The notes below the pieces were generated by a model, which made no database searches, was not told the origin of the DNA, and saw nothing but the letters and a program-made list of their open reading frames with translations. A stretch of DNA of 64,000 bases from Chloroflexota bacterium (GTDB lineage Bacteria > Chloroflexota > Limnocylindria > QHBO01): NCBI GenBank assembly GCA_025699005.1, contig JAILWI010000003.1, forward strand, positions 248,001 through 312,000, read 5' to 3'. The stretch's first letter is position 1. Every line of letters begins with the position of its first letter. Below, piece after piece: positions 1 through 7,752 of this stretch. Both the position numbers and the translations under genes were made by a program.

Positions 1-788
1 CGGCCGCTGATCTCGGCGCTGATGCCGACCTTCGACAGCTCCTTGCGCAGGATGCCGATGCTCTTGTTGACGAAGCTCTCCCGCGCCCGTCGCCGATCGG
101 TGAGCATCTCGACCAGCTGGCGGTACTTCTCGGGCTCGAGGTACTTGAACGAGAGATCCTCGAGCTCCCACTTGATCTGCCACATGCCCAGCCGATGCGC
201 CAGCGGCGCGTAGATCTCCATCGTCTGGCGAGCGATCCGCTGCTGCTTGTCCTCCGGCAGGAAGCCGAGCGTGCGCATGTTGTGGAGGCGGTCGGCGAGC
301 TTGATGATCACGACCCGCACGTCCTCGGCCATGGCCATGAACATCTTCCGGATGTTCTCGGCCTGCTGCTCCTCCATCGTCCGGGCGCTCCCGAACTTGC
401 TGAGCTTCGTCACCCCGTCGACGAGGCGTGCCACCTCGCGCCCGAAGCGCTTCTCGAGCTCGGCGAGCGAGTAATCAGTGTCCTCGGGAACGTCGTGGAG
501 GAGCGCGGCGGCGAGCGTCTCCGCGTCCATCTGGAGCGTGGCCAGGTAGTGCGTGACTTCCACCGGATGGGTGACATACGGCTCGCCGGAGCTGCGCAGC
601 TGGCCCTCGTGGGCCGTGACCGCGGTCTCGTAGGCGCGCCGGATGAGGCTCTCGTCGACGTTCGACCGGTGCTGGCTGGCCTCCGCCACGATGTCGTCGA
701 TCGTGTGGGCGCGCTCACCCGCCGCGTCACCGCCGCGCGTGATCCGCTGCACGACGGCCGCCGGTGAGAAGCGCGCCAGCTGAGCCAT
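1..788 (-). CDS. rel: RelA/SpoT family (p)ppGpp synthetase/hydrolase, 3' part beyond window
   Basis: The frame is open from an ATG at 788 to the left edge, giving about 262 residues of an enzyme that normally has over 700, so only the N-terminal half is visible. An HD-type hydrolase domain is clear: an LLHDVPEDT stretch (metal-binding His-Asp plus the ED pair) near residue 90, then KLADRLHNMRTL, a signature of bifunctional Rel/SpoT enzymes. The start of the synthetase linker follows. The enzyme makes and degrades the stringent-response alarmone ppGpp in the cytoplasm. An extended -10 sequence sits 9 nt before the ATG, so the transcript probably has almost no leader. Family assignment is firm. 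Synthetase activity cannot be judged because that domain lies outside the window. Confidence 0.95.
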   Translation of the reverse strand, partial: MAQLARFSPAAVVQRITRGGDAAGERAHTIDDIVAEASQHRSNVDESLIRRAYETAVTAHEGQLRSSGEPYVTHPVEVTHYLATLQMDAETLAAALLHDVPEDTDYSLAELEKRFGREVARLVDGVTKLSKFGSARTMEEQQAENIRKMFMAMAEDVRVVIIKLADRLHNMRTLGFLPEDKQQRIARQTMEIYAPLAHRLGMWQIKWELEDLSFKYLEPEKYRQLVEMLTDRRRARESFVNKSIGILRKELSKVGISAEISG

Positions 789-797
789 GGGATCGAG

Positions 798-806
798 ATG
801 CTAGCA
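798..806 (-). promoter_or_regulatory. Extended -10 promoter for rel
   Basis: The minus strand reads TGCTAGCAT, that is TG-n plus a TAnnnT hexamer, ending 9 nt before the rel ATG. A start site 6-7 nt downstream would leave only 2-3 nt of leader. The same TGCTAnnnT form precedes topA and the mrfA-like helicase. There is no Shine-Dalgarno sequence. Confidence 0.45.
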
Positions 807-967
807 CGCAGCCCGCTCAGGACAGGGCGCCGCGATGAGGTGTGCGGCTGGATCGCTAGAGCGCGTCGGGCAGGATGGCGCCGGCGCTCGGGGTGCCGGC
901 TCCTACGGGTCGGCCGCACTCCGCGCAGGTCATCGTGAGCGGACGATCCTCCACGGACGCGCCGGCC

Positions 968-1465
968 TCAACTCCGATCGATGGCGAGGCCGTCGACGAC
1001 GCGGACCGCCGGCAGGGCCTGCAGCGCGTCCGGTGGCAGCCGCAGCTTTGACGAGCGGTTGCCCCCGCCGAGCACGATCCATGGCCGGTCGAGCACGCGC
1101 GCATCGACGAGGACGGGCATGTCCGGCGGGAGCCCGAACGGCGTGACGCCGCCGATCTCCATGCCGGTCAGGGCCCGCACTGGGTCGGCCGCGGCGAACG
1201 AGGCCTTGCGAACGCCCATCTCGCGCCGGACGACGTTGTTCACGTCGAGCGAGGTCGTGGCCAGCAGGACGCAGGCGACGTGGATCGGCTCGGCGCCCTT
1301 CGACGCCACGAGGATCGTGTTCGCGCTCCGGTCGAGCGGGACGCCGTAGGCCTCGACGAACGCGGCGGTATCGGCGAGGTCGGGATCGCAGGCCATCACC
1401 TCGTACTCGACGTCGAGCGCTTCGAGCGCCGCGCGGACGCGTGCGTCGAGCAGCTCCGTGTTCAC
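968..1465 (-). CDS. YbaK/EbsC (ProX-like) aminoacyl-tRNA deacylase family protein
   Basis: 165 aa with a GTG start. The protein has the single-domain YbaK/ProX fold pattern: an N-terminal segment ending EVMACDPDLADTAAF, a central SANTILVASKG strand, then REMGVRKASFA and EIGGVTPFGLP, the family's Lys-containing and Gly-Gly-Val-Pro-like loops. Members hydrolyse mischarged aminoacyl-tRNAs such as Cys- or Ala-tRNAPro in trans. The gene starts 18 nt after the stop of the upstream FemAB-like gene and has no obvious promoter or ribosome site, so it is probably the distal cistron of the murJ-murE operon. Tandem placement with tRNA-dependent FemAB enzymes fits a tRNA-quality role, but the exact substrate is not readable. 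Confidence 0.85.
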   Translation of the reverse strand: MNTELLDARVRAALEALDVEYEVMACDPDLADTAAFVEAYGVPLDRSANTILVASKGAEPIHVACVLLATTSLDVNNVVRREMGVRKASFAAADPVRALTGMEIGGVTPFGLPPDMPVLVDARVLDRPWIVLGGGNRSSKLRLPPDALQALPAVRVVDGLAIDRS

Positions 1466-1483
1466 GGACAGGCATCCATCGGT

Positions 1484-2569
1484 CTAGGCCGCGTCCGTCG
1501 GCGGGTGTCGGTCGCCACCGGTGACGAAGAGACGCGCCCGCTGAACCAGGCCGTAGGCCGGGATCGCCACGCGGAGGGCCGCGTCGATCGGCGCGCGCAG
1601 GGGGAGGTCACGAGCTCCCACGTACTCGATCTCCTCGCCGCCGAAGCCCTCCTTGAACTGGCGGATCCCGCCGGTCGCCAGGCCCCACATGTCGTAGACC
1701 GCGAAACCCTCCGAGGCGAAGTCGCTGATGGCGGTCCACTTGAGGAGGTAGTTGGCTCTCGCATCGGCGCCGGCGTCGGTCATGCCGCCATAGGACTCGA
1801 CCGCGCGATCGCCGCAGGTGAAGTGGAAGAGGACCGCGACGCGCTCCCCGTCGCGGACCGCGAAGCTGAGGCGCACGCGGCCGGTCGGCGCGAAGATCGA
1901 CCACACCCGCTCGTAGTAGAACGCCTGGCGCGCGACAAAGCCGGCCCGCGCGGCGGTGTGCTGGTAGATGCGGTTGAAGTCGTCAAGCGCCGGGCCGATG
2001 ACCTCGGCCGGCGTCGACCCGTCGAAGCGCTCGATCGTGATCCCGGACCGCTCGGCCTTGTTCACGTACTGCCGATGCTTCCGCTTGAGGCTCGCCTTGA
2101 GGGCATCGGCGCCCGGCGCCAGGTCGATCACGCGCGTGGTCGGTGGCTGGATCTTCGGAGCGGCGCGCCATGGGGCCCCGAGCAGCGCGCGCCCGTACGG
2201 GGTGTCCGGCTGCGCCTCGGGATCGGCGCGCACCGTGGCGATTCGCTCGGCCGCGCCCAGCGATCGCAGCGCGGCCACGAGCGCGGCGCGAACATCCGGG
2301 TCGTCGAGCTCACCGACCGGACCGCGGGGCACGTAGGCGAGGTTCCAGCCGATGACCGGAAGTGCGCGCAGGAGGAGCTGGGCGCCGGCGATGGGCGCGT
2401 CGCGTGACGGGCCGATGGCGAGGCGGATCGGCCGCCAGCCCCCCATGGCGCGCACCTCGCCCCACTCCCACAGCTGCGGAAACGCGTGGTACGGCGCGGA
2501 CTCGACGAACCGGTTCCACGCCGCCGGATCGGTCTCGCGCCAGGCGCGCAGCCCTCGGTCGTCGCTCAT
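1484..2569 (-). CDS. FemAB-family peptidoglycan bridge-forming aminoacyltransferase (copy 1)
   Basis: 361 aa. FemAB/FemX proteins are GNAT-like aminoacyl-tRNA-dependent transferases that add amino acids to the peptidoglycan stem peptide on the cytoplasmic face. Diagnostic segments are LKASLKRKHRQYVNKAERSG (first half), a central RAGFVARQAFYYERVW, and a C-terminal WKTAISDF/YDMWGL-like region followed by IRQFKEGFGGEEIEYVG, which closes the second GNAT lobe. The ATG at 2569 was chosen because it overlaps the murE stop as TGATG; an in-frame ATG nine bases upstream is possible. It is paralogous to the gene at 4056-5114 (both end in F-K-x-GFGGEE), so murE is flanked by two such enzymes. The transferred amino acid is unknown. 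Confidence 0.88.
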   Translation of the reverse strand: MSDDRGLRAWRETDPAAWNRFVESAPYHAFPQLWEWGEVRAMGGWRPIRLAIGPSRDAPIAGAQLLLRALPVIGWNLAYVPRGPVGELDDPDVRAALVAALRSLGAAERIATVRADPEAQPDTPYGRALLGAPWRAAPKIQPPTTRVIDLAPGADALKASLKRKHRQYVNKAERSGITIERFDGSTPAEVIGPALDDFNRIYQHTAARAGFVARQAFYYERVWSIFAPTGRVRLSFAVRDGERVAVLFHFTCGDRAVESYGGMTDAGADARANYLLKWTAISDFASEGFAVYDMWGLATGGIRQFKEGFGGEEIEYVGARDLPLRAPIDAALRVAIPAYGLVQRARLFVTGGDRHPPTDAA

Positions 2570-4059
2570 CAGCTCCATCCTGCGGCATGGAGCGCCTCGC
2601 GTGCGGCCGACGCGTCGTCCCACGGTCGCTTCTCGGTGCCGTAGATGATGCTCTGCTCGTGACCCTTCCCCGCCAGGAGCACGACATCTCCCCGACCGGC
2701 GAGCTCCACCGCGTGCGCGATCGCCTCCCGGCGATCGTCGATCACCCACAGTCGCTCACCGTCGGCGGCGCCAGCCGCTCGCGCCCCATCCGCGATCTGC
2801 TCGTTGATGACCCTCGGGTCCTCGAGCCGAGGGTCCTCGTCGGTGACGATCACGAGATCGGCGAGCTCGGCGGCGGCGGCGCCCATCGGCGCCCGCTTCG
2901 TGGCATCGCGCTCGCCCGCCGAACCGAAGACCACGATGACGCGGCCCTCGGCCAGCGGGCGCAAGATCTCGAGGACCTTGCGCAGCGAGTCGACGGTGTG
3001 GGCGTAGTCGACCACGACCCCGAATGGCTGGCCCGCGTCGACCGGCTCCATGCGTCCGGGCACGCCGCCGCTGGCGGCGAGGGCACCCGCGGCGAGATCG
3101 AGGTCGACGCCCAGCGCGACGGCAACGCCCAAGGCGGCAAGGGCATTCGAGACGTTGAACCTCCCCGGCAGGCCGATGCGAACCTGCTGGCTGGTGCCGT
3201 CGGCCGTGACGAGCCGAAATGCCGTGCCCGAGGCATCGGGGTCGAGGTCGACCGCGCGCAGGTCGGCATCGGTGTCGATGGCGTAGCTGATCACGCGACC
3301 GGCCGAGCGCGCGCGGAAGTGCGCGTGGTGCGCGTCATCGGCGTTGAGGATCGCGATCGGCGACTCCTCGACCAGGCGTGCCTTCGCGTCCCGATACGCC
3401 TCGAGCGTGCCGTGGAACTCCAGGTGCTCGCTCGTCAGGTTGGTGACCACGCCGACGTCGAAGCGGCAGTTCCGCGTCCGCTCGAGCGCCAGCCCGTGCG
3501 AGGTCGCCTCCATGACGACGCCGTCGTTGCCCGCGTCGACCATGCGGGCGAGCAGCTCCTGGAGCTCGAGTGCCTCCGGGGTGGTGGTCCGGTCGAGATT
3601 CGGACGCCGATCGTCGCCGATGGTGGTGAAGACGGTCCCGATCTCTCCGGGTCGCCTCCCGGCCGCACGGAGGAGGTCGGCCGTCAGGGCCGCCACCGTC
3701 GACTTCCCGTCGGTGCCGGTCACGCCGACGACGGTCAGCCGCTCGGACGGGCGTCCGAACCAGGCGTCGGCAGCATCGGCGAGGGCGCGGCGTGCACGAT
3801 CCACCACGAGCTGCGGCACCGCGACCCCGTCGACCTCGTGCTCGACCACGACAGCCAGCGCGCCGGCGGCAACCGCATCGGCGACGAAATCGTGACCGTC
3901 GACGTGCACGCCCGGAACGGCGAAGAAGAGCGTTCCGGGCCCGACCCGGCGCGAGTCGTATGCCAGGCCACGGACCTCCCCCACCGGGATGCCGACGACA
4001 CGCTCCGGCGCGACGACGTCGGTCAGGGCGCCGAGGCCCATGCGCCGGGCGGTCGTCAT
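2569..4059 (-). CDS. murE: UDP-MurNAc-tripeptide synthetase MurE
   Basis: 496 aa, the usual length. The Mur-ligase P-loop GVTGTDGKST lies at residues 112-121. The N-terminal domain has YDSRRVGPGTLFFAVPG, and EATSHGLALER and NLTSEHLEFHG follow as in MurE. The C-terminal domain carries VVDYAHTVDSL and VTDEDPRLEDP. The position of the diaminopimelate-reading DNPR motif reads EDPR here, so third-residue specificity (meso-DAP, Lys or another diamino acid) is uncertain. The enzyme adds the third stem-peptide residue in the cytoplasm using ATP. The start at 4059 overlaps the previous stop (ATGA). A FemAB-like gene precedes and follows it. Confidence 0.95.
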   Translation of the reverse strand: MTTARRMGLGALTDVVAPERVVGIPVGEVRGLAYDSRRVGPGTLFFAVPGVHVDGHDFVADAVAAGALAVVVEHEVDGVAVPQLVVDRARRALADAADAWFGRPSERLTVVGVTGTDGKSTVAALTADLLRAAGRRPGEIGTVFTTIGDDRRPNLDRTTTPEALELQELLARMVDAGNDGVVMEATSHGLALERTRNCRFDVGVVTNLTSEHLEFHGTLEAYRDAKARLVEESPIAILNADDAHHAHFRARSAGRVISYAIDTDADLRAVDLDPDASGTAFRLVTADGTSQQVRIGLPGRFNVSNALAALGVAVALGVDLDLAAGALAASGGVPGRMEPVDAGQPFGVVVDYAHTVDSLRKVLEILRPLAEGRVIVVFGSAGERDATKRAPMGAAAAELADLVIVTDEDPRLEDPRVINEQIADGARAAGAADGERLWVIDDRREAIAHAVELAGRGDVVLLAGKGHEQSIIYGTEKRPWDDASAAREALHAAGWS

Positions 4060-5114
4060 CGGCGCAGCTTCCGGAGCCAGCCTCGCATCATGCCGGTCGC
4101 CGTGCGCAGCCGATACAGGTTCGGGTCGACCACGAGGTCCCAGCTGCCGGCCCACACGACCTCCTCGCCGCCGAAGCCCTTCTTGAACAGGCCGACACCG
4201 TGCCAGGGGTGGTCGGGCCCGGCCCCGGGTGGCGCGATGCCCCACAGGTCGTGGCGCCGGACACCCCGTCCGCGGGCGTAGCGCATCATCTCCCACTGGA
4301 GCGCGTAGCTGGCGTAGCGCTTCGGCTCGCCCTTCTCCTCACGGCGCGATCCGCTGAACAGGTAGTAGGAGCGGTCCCCTTCGATCACGACCATGCCCGA
4401 TGCGAGCAGCTCACCCTCCCGGCGCGCCTCGAGTATCGCTGCTCGGCCCGCGCCGGCCAGGGCCGACCACGCCACGCGGTAGCGCTCGATCGCGGGCATC
4501 GGGAAGCCGGCCCGCTGCTGCGTCTCGCGCACCAGGCCATGCAGGGCGTCGATCGCTCGGCGATCCGCCGGATCCTCGATCATCTCGACGGCGACCCCCT
4601 CACGCTCGGCGCGCCGGACCCCGTAGCGCGTGTCCTTGTCGAAGCCGGCGATGAGCGTCTCGTCATCGGCCAGCTCCACGACCCGCGTCTGCCCGACCTG
4701 GAGCGTCTCGGTGCGGTGACGCAGCCGGCGCTCTCCGAGCAGGCGCGTGGCCGCGTCGTCCGCGACGGCGCGCGGCTCGAGCTTCACCGCGACCGCGCCA
4801 TGCCGGCCCGCCGCGTTCCGCAGGCCGACCACCATTGCCCGAAGCCGGGACCGGGCCTCGGGCGCATCCCAGTCCAGCACCGGCCCGTGCGGCACGTACC
4901 AGAACGTTCGGCCGGCCATGAGCGGGCGTTCCTGCGCTGCCAGGATGGCGACGATCCGATCCCCCTCCCCGACTACGAAGCGTCGCTGCGGCTGTCCGTC
5001 GAAGGCTGCCACCTGCCCCCAGGCCCAGTCGTGGAGGAAGTCGCCGGAGGGCGTGGCGGCAAGGAACGCCTGCCATGCGGCCTCGTCGGCATCGGTCGCC
5101 GGACGGAAGTCCAT
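4056..5114 (-). CDS. FemAB-family peptidoglycan bridge-forming aminoacyltransferase (copy 2)
   Basis: 352 aa. It has the same two-lobe GNAT architecture as copy 1: FLHDWAWGQVAAFDGQ near residue 30, FWYVPHGPVLDW near 80, a central basic RYGVRRAEREGVAVE, GLVRETQQRAGFP, a SYYLFSGS strand, and a terminal VGLFKKGFGGEEVVWAGSWD. It should transfer an amino acid from tRNA to the lipid-linked muropeptide. The ATG at 5114 overlaps the MurJ stop in a TGATG junction. Placement directly between the lipid II flippase gene and murE supports a cell-wall role. It is only distantly similar to copy 1, so the two probably act at different positions or with different amino acids. Confidence 0.88.
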   Translation of the reverse strand: MDFRPATDADEAAWQAFLAATPSGDFLHDWAWGQVAAFDGQPQRRFVVGEGDRIVAILAAQERPLMAGRTFWYVPHGPVLDWDAPEARSRLRAMVVGLRNAAGRHGAVAVKLEPRAVADDAATRLLGERRLRHRTETLQVGQTRVVELADDETLIAGFDKDTRYGVRRAEREGVAVEMIEDPADRRAIDALHGLVRETQQRAGFPMPAIERYRVAWSALAGAGRAAILEARREGELLASGMVVIEGDRSYYLFSGSRREEKGEPKRYASYALQWEMMRYARGRGVRRHDLWGIAPPGAGPDHPWHGVGLFKKGFGGEEVVWAGSWDLVVDPNLYRLRTATGMMRGWLRKLRR

Positions 5115-6748
5115 CACCCGGCACGCACCCGGCGGCGCTCGATGACGCGGCGCAGCTGGCCCACCTCGGGCAGGCGCAGCGCCGAGGCAACGAGCAGGAA
5201 CGCGGCCAGGCCGGCGGCGGAAAGGAAGAGCAGTACGAAGAGGCGTCCCACGGCATCGTCGAGCATGCCACCCAGCGCGACCCGGGTGACGACCAACCCG
5301 ACGAACATCAGCCCGGCCGCCACGAGCGCGGCCGCTCCCGAGCGCAGCGCGGTGCGCAGGATCCCGGCCTCGTCCACCGACTCGATCTTGCGCCGGAGGA
5401 ACCACAGGAGGCCGGTGACCTCGAGGATCGAGGCGATCGAGAGCGCGAGCGCCAGCCCCTCGACACCCATCGGCCCGACCAGGATCGACATGAGCGGAAC
5501 GTTGATGGCGACCGCGATGATTGCCCAGGCCACCGGCGTGCGAGTGTCCTGCATGGCGTAGAACGCTCGGGTCAGCACGTGGACGACGATGTGCCCGACG
5601 AGGCCGATGGCGAAGAAGAGCAGCGCGCTCGCCGTGCGATCCGTGGCGGACTGGCCGAACAGCCCGTACTGGTAGAAGACCGAGGTGAGCGGCTCGCGCA
5701 GCACGACCATGATCGCGGTCAGCGGCGCCGCGATGAAGACGAGCACGCGCACCGCCATCGCCACCTGCCGGCGGATGGCGTCCATGCGTCCCATGGCCGC
5801 GTCCTGGCTCAGCGTCGGGAACAGCGCCACCGCGATGCTCACGCCGATCACCCCGACCGGGATCTGGCTGAGCTGGAACGCGTAGTTGTAGGCAGTCAGG
5901 CTGCCCTCGGGCAGGCCGGACGCCAGCACCGTGCTGACGAGGAAGTTGATCTGCCCGGCGGCCAGGCCCAGCGTTCGCGGACCCATGAGCCACGCGACCC
6001 GCCGAACGCCGGGGTGCGACAGCCCGATCGTGAGGTCGTAGCGCTGGCCGACGCGCGCGAGGTTCGGCAGCTGGACGGCGAGGTGCGTCAGCGAGCCGAT
6101 CGCCACCCCGACGGCCAGCCCTTCGACGCCCATGATCGGCGCCAGGAAGATCGCCGCCAGGATGATGGCCACGTTGTAGAGCAGCGGCGCGATCGCAGGC
6201 ACGGTGAACTGCTGGTAGCTGTTGAGGATGCCGGTGACCACGGCGCCCATGCCGATGAGGACCGGGCTCAGGAGCATGACGCGCGTCATGCGCACGGTCA
6301 GCTCGGTCGTGGGTGCGTCGAAGCCCGGTGCCACGATCGGCACGAAGAACGGCGCGAAGATCGCCATCACCAGGCTGAGGGCCGCCAGCGCGATGAGCAC
6401 GAGGTTGATGACGCTGCTGGCGAGCTGCCACGCCTCGGCGTCCTGCCCGCGGGCCCGATAGCTCGCGAAGACCGGGATGAGTGCCGCCGACAGCGCACCG
6501 GCGACCACCAGCTGGAAGATCGCGTCCGGGATCCGGAACGCCGCGAAGTACGCGTCCAGTTCCCGGCTGACGCCGAACTGCGATCCGATGACGAGCAGCC
6601 GGATCCAGCCCAGCAGCCGGCTGGCAAGGGCCGCGACGGTGAGGATGAGGCTCGCCGTGACGAGCACCCGGCCGGCCGACAGGCCGCCGCCCGACGGCCC
6701 GTCTCCGGGTGTCGCCGATGCCGGCGAGCCGGGGAGCGGCCCCGTCAC
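5114..6748 (-). CDS. murJ: Lipid II flippase MurJ (MviN family)
   Basis: 544 aa from a GTG at 6748 that overlaps the xerC stop (GTGA). The predicted protein is polytopic, with about 14 hydrophobic segments. The N-terminal region has the MurJ signature SRLLGWIRLLVIGSQFG and ELDAYFAAFRIPD, followed by ALSAALIPVFA. It flips lipid-linked peptidoglycan precursor across the membrane. The GTG is very close to its GGAGG, so a slightly later GTG just before the first helix is a possible alternative start. It is translationally linked to xerC upstream and the FemAB-like gene downstream. Confidence 0.93.
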   Translation of the reverse strand: MTGPLPGSPASATPGDGPSGGGLSAGRVLVTASLILTVAALASRLLGWIRLLVIGSQFGVSRELDAYFAAFRIPDAIFQLVVAGALSAALIPVFASYRARGQDAEAWQLASSVINLVLIALAALSLVMAIFAPFFVPIVAPGFDAPTTELTVRMTRVMLLSPVLIGMGAVVTGILNSYQQFTVPAIAPLLYNVAIILAAIFLAPIMGVEGLAVGVAIGSLTHLAVQLPNLARVGQRYDLTIGLSHPGVRRVAWLMGPRTLGLAAGQINFLVSTVLASGLPEGSLTAYNYAFQLSQIPVGVIGVSIAVALFPTLSQDAAMGRMDAIRRQVAMAVRVLVFIAAPLTAIMVVLREPLTSVFYQYGLFGQSATDRTASALLFFAIGLVGHIVVHVLTRAFYAMQDTRTPVAWAIIAVAINVPLMSILVGPMGVEGLALALSIASILEVTGLLWFLRRKIESVDEAGILRTALRSGAAALVAAGLMFVGLVVTRVALGGMLDDAVGRLFVLLFLSAAGLAAFLLVASALRLPEVGQLRRVIERRRVRAG

Positions 6749-7752
6749 CTCCCGCTCCGCCCGCTCGGTCCTCGTCCGGCGCGCGGGTGCGCCTCGCGGT
6801 ACGCGCTGCGCAGCGCTGCGTCGGAGAGATGGGTGTAGATCTGCGTCGTCTGCAGGTTCGCGTGGCCGAGGAGCTCCTGGACGACCCGCAGGTCCGCGCC
6901 ACCCTCGAGCAGGTGCGTGGCGAACGAGTGGCGCAGCGTGTGCGGGCTCGTGCGGTCGGGAGCGCCGATCACGGCCACCCAGCGCTCGATGACCATCCGC
7001 GCCCCCCGGGCCGAGAGCGGGGTCCCGGTCGCATTGAGGAACAGCGCCACCGAGCCGCGGTCCGCGGTCGCGTGAGCATGCCGGGCGGCAAGCACCGGGC
7101 GGGCGGTGTCGAGATAGCCGCGCAGGGCCGATGCGGCCGGGTCGCCGAAGAGGAGCTCGCGCTCCTTCGTTCCCTTGCCGATGACGCGCAGTCGGCGGCG
7201 GCGGAGGTCGACGCGGTCGATCGTGAGCGAGGCCAGCTCGCTGATGCGCATCCCCGTCGCGTACAGCAGCTCGAGCATGGCGGCGTCGCGGCGCGCCAGC
7301 GCCTCGTCCCGGGCAGCGAGGCGCTTCGGCGCCGTCACGAGCTGCTCCGCCTCGTCGACGGAGAGGACCCGTGGCAGGCGCGACGGTCGGCGGGGAGCGC
7401 GGACCCCCGCCATCGGGTCCCTGTCGATGCGCCCAAGGCGCAGCGCATGGCGGTACAGGGAGCGGATCGCCGCCAGGCGGCCGGCCACCGAGGAAGCGGC
7501 GAGTCCGCGCTCGGCGAGCGTCGAAAGATAGGTGCGCACCGTCGCGCGGTCGGGTGACTGCCACGCCGCCCCGCGATCGGACAGGAACATCAGGAACTCG
7601 GTCGCGTGACGTCGGTACTCGACCAGGGTGCCCGGAGAGGCGTTTCGACCGCGCAGGCCGTCCAGGAAGGCCTCGAGCGCCTCGCTCGATGCCGCCGGCA
7701 ACCGCGGTCGATCGGCGCTCTCCTTCACGCGCTCGCTCGACGATGCGCTCAT
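6745..7752 (-). CDS. xerC: Tyrosine recombinase XerC/XerD
   Basis: 335 aa. The N-terminal SAM-like DNA-binding domain spans residues 23-120 and the catalytic domain 130-320. All active-site residues are visible: Arg169 in GMRISEL, Lys193 in GKGTKER, His271 and Arg274 in HTLRHSFATH, His297 in LLGHANL and the nucleophile Tyr306 in IYTHLS. It resolves chromosome dimers at dif sites. It is a chromosomal Xer rather than a phage integrase: its length is standard, it overlaps topA by an ATGA junction, and no attachment site or phage gene is near. XerC and XerD cannot be told apart from the sequence alone. Confidence 0.93.
   Translation of the reverse strand: MSASSSERVKESADRPRLPAASSEALEAFLDGLRGRNASPGTLVEYRRHATEFLMFLSDRGAAWQSPDRATVRTYLSTLAERGLAASSVAGRLAAIRSLYRHALRLGRIDRDPMAGVRAPRRPSRLPRVLSVDEAEQLVTAPKRLAARDEALARRDAAMLELLYATGMRISELASLTIDRVDLRRRRLRVIGKGTKERELLFGDPAASALRGYLDTARPVLAARHAHATADRGSVALFLNATGTPLSARGARMVIERWVAVIGAPDRTSPHTLRHSFATHLLEGGADLRVVQELLGHANLQTTQIYTHLSDAALRSAYREAHPRAGRGPSGRSGR

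Noticed and set aside
856..933. A 25-codon minus-strand frame starting MTCAECGRPV, between ybaK and rel
   Set aside because: It has a single Cys-x-x-Cys, its only GGAGG is 14 nt from the ATG, and it shows no second metal half-site. It could be a remnant of a zinc-ribbon gene but cannot be supported as coding.
6745..7752. The tyrosine recombinase as a mobile-element integrase
   Set aside because: Standard Xer length and architecture, embedded in a housekeeping operon. There is no attachment-site duplication at the nearby tRNA and no phage or plasmid genes.
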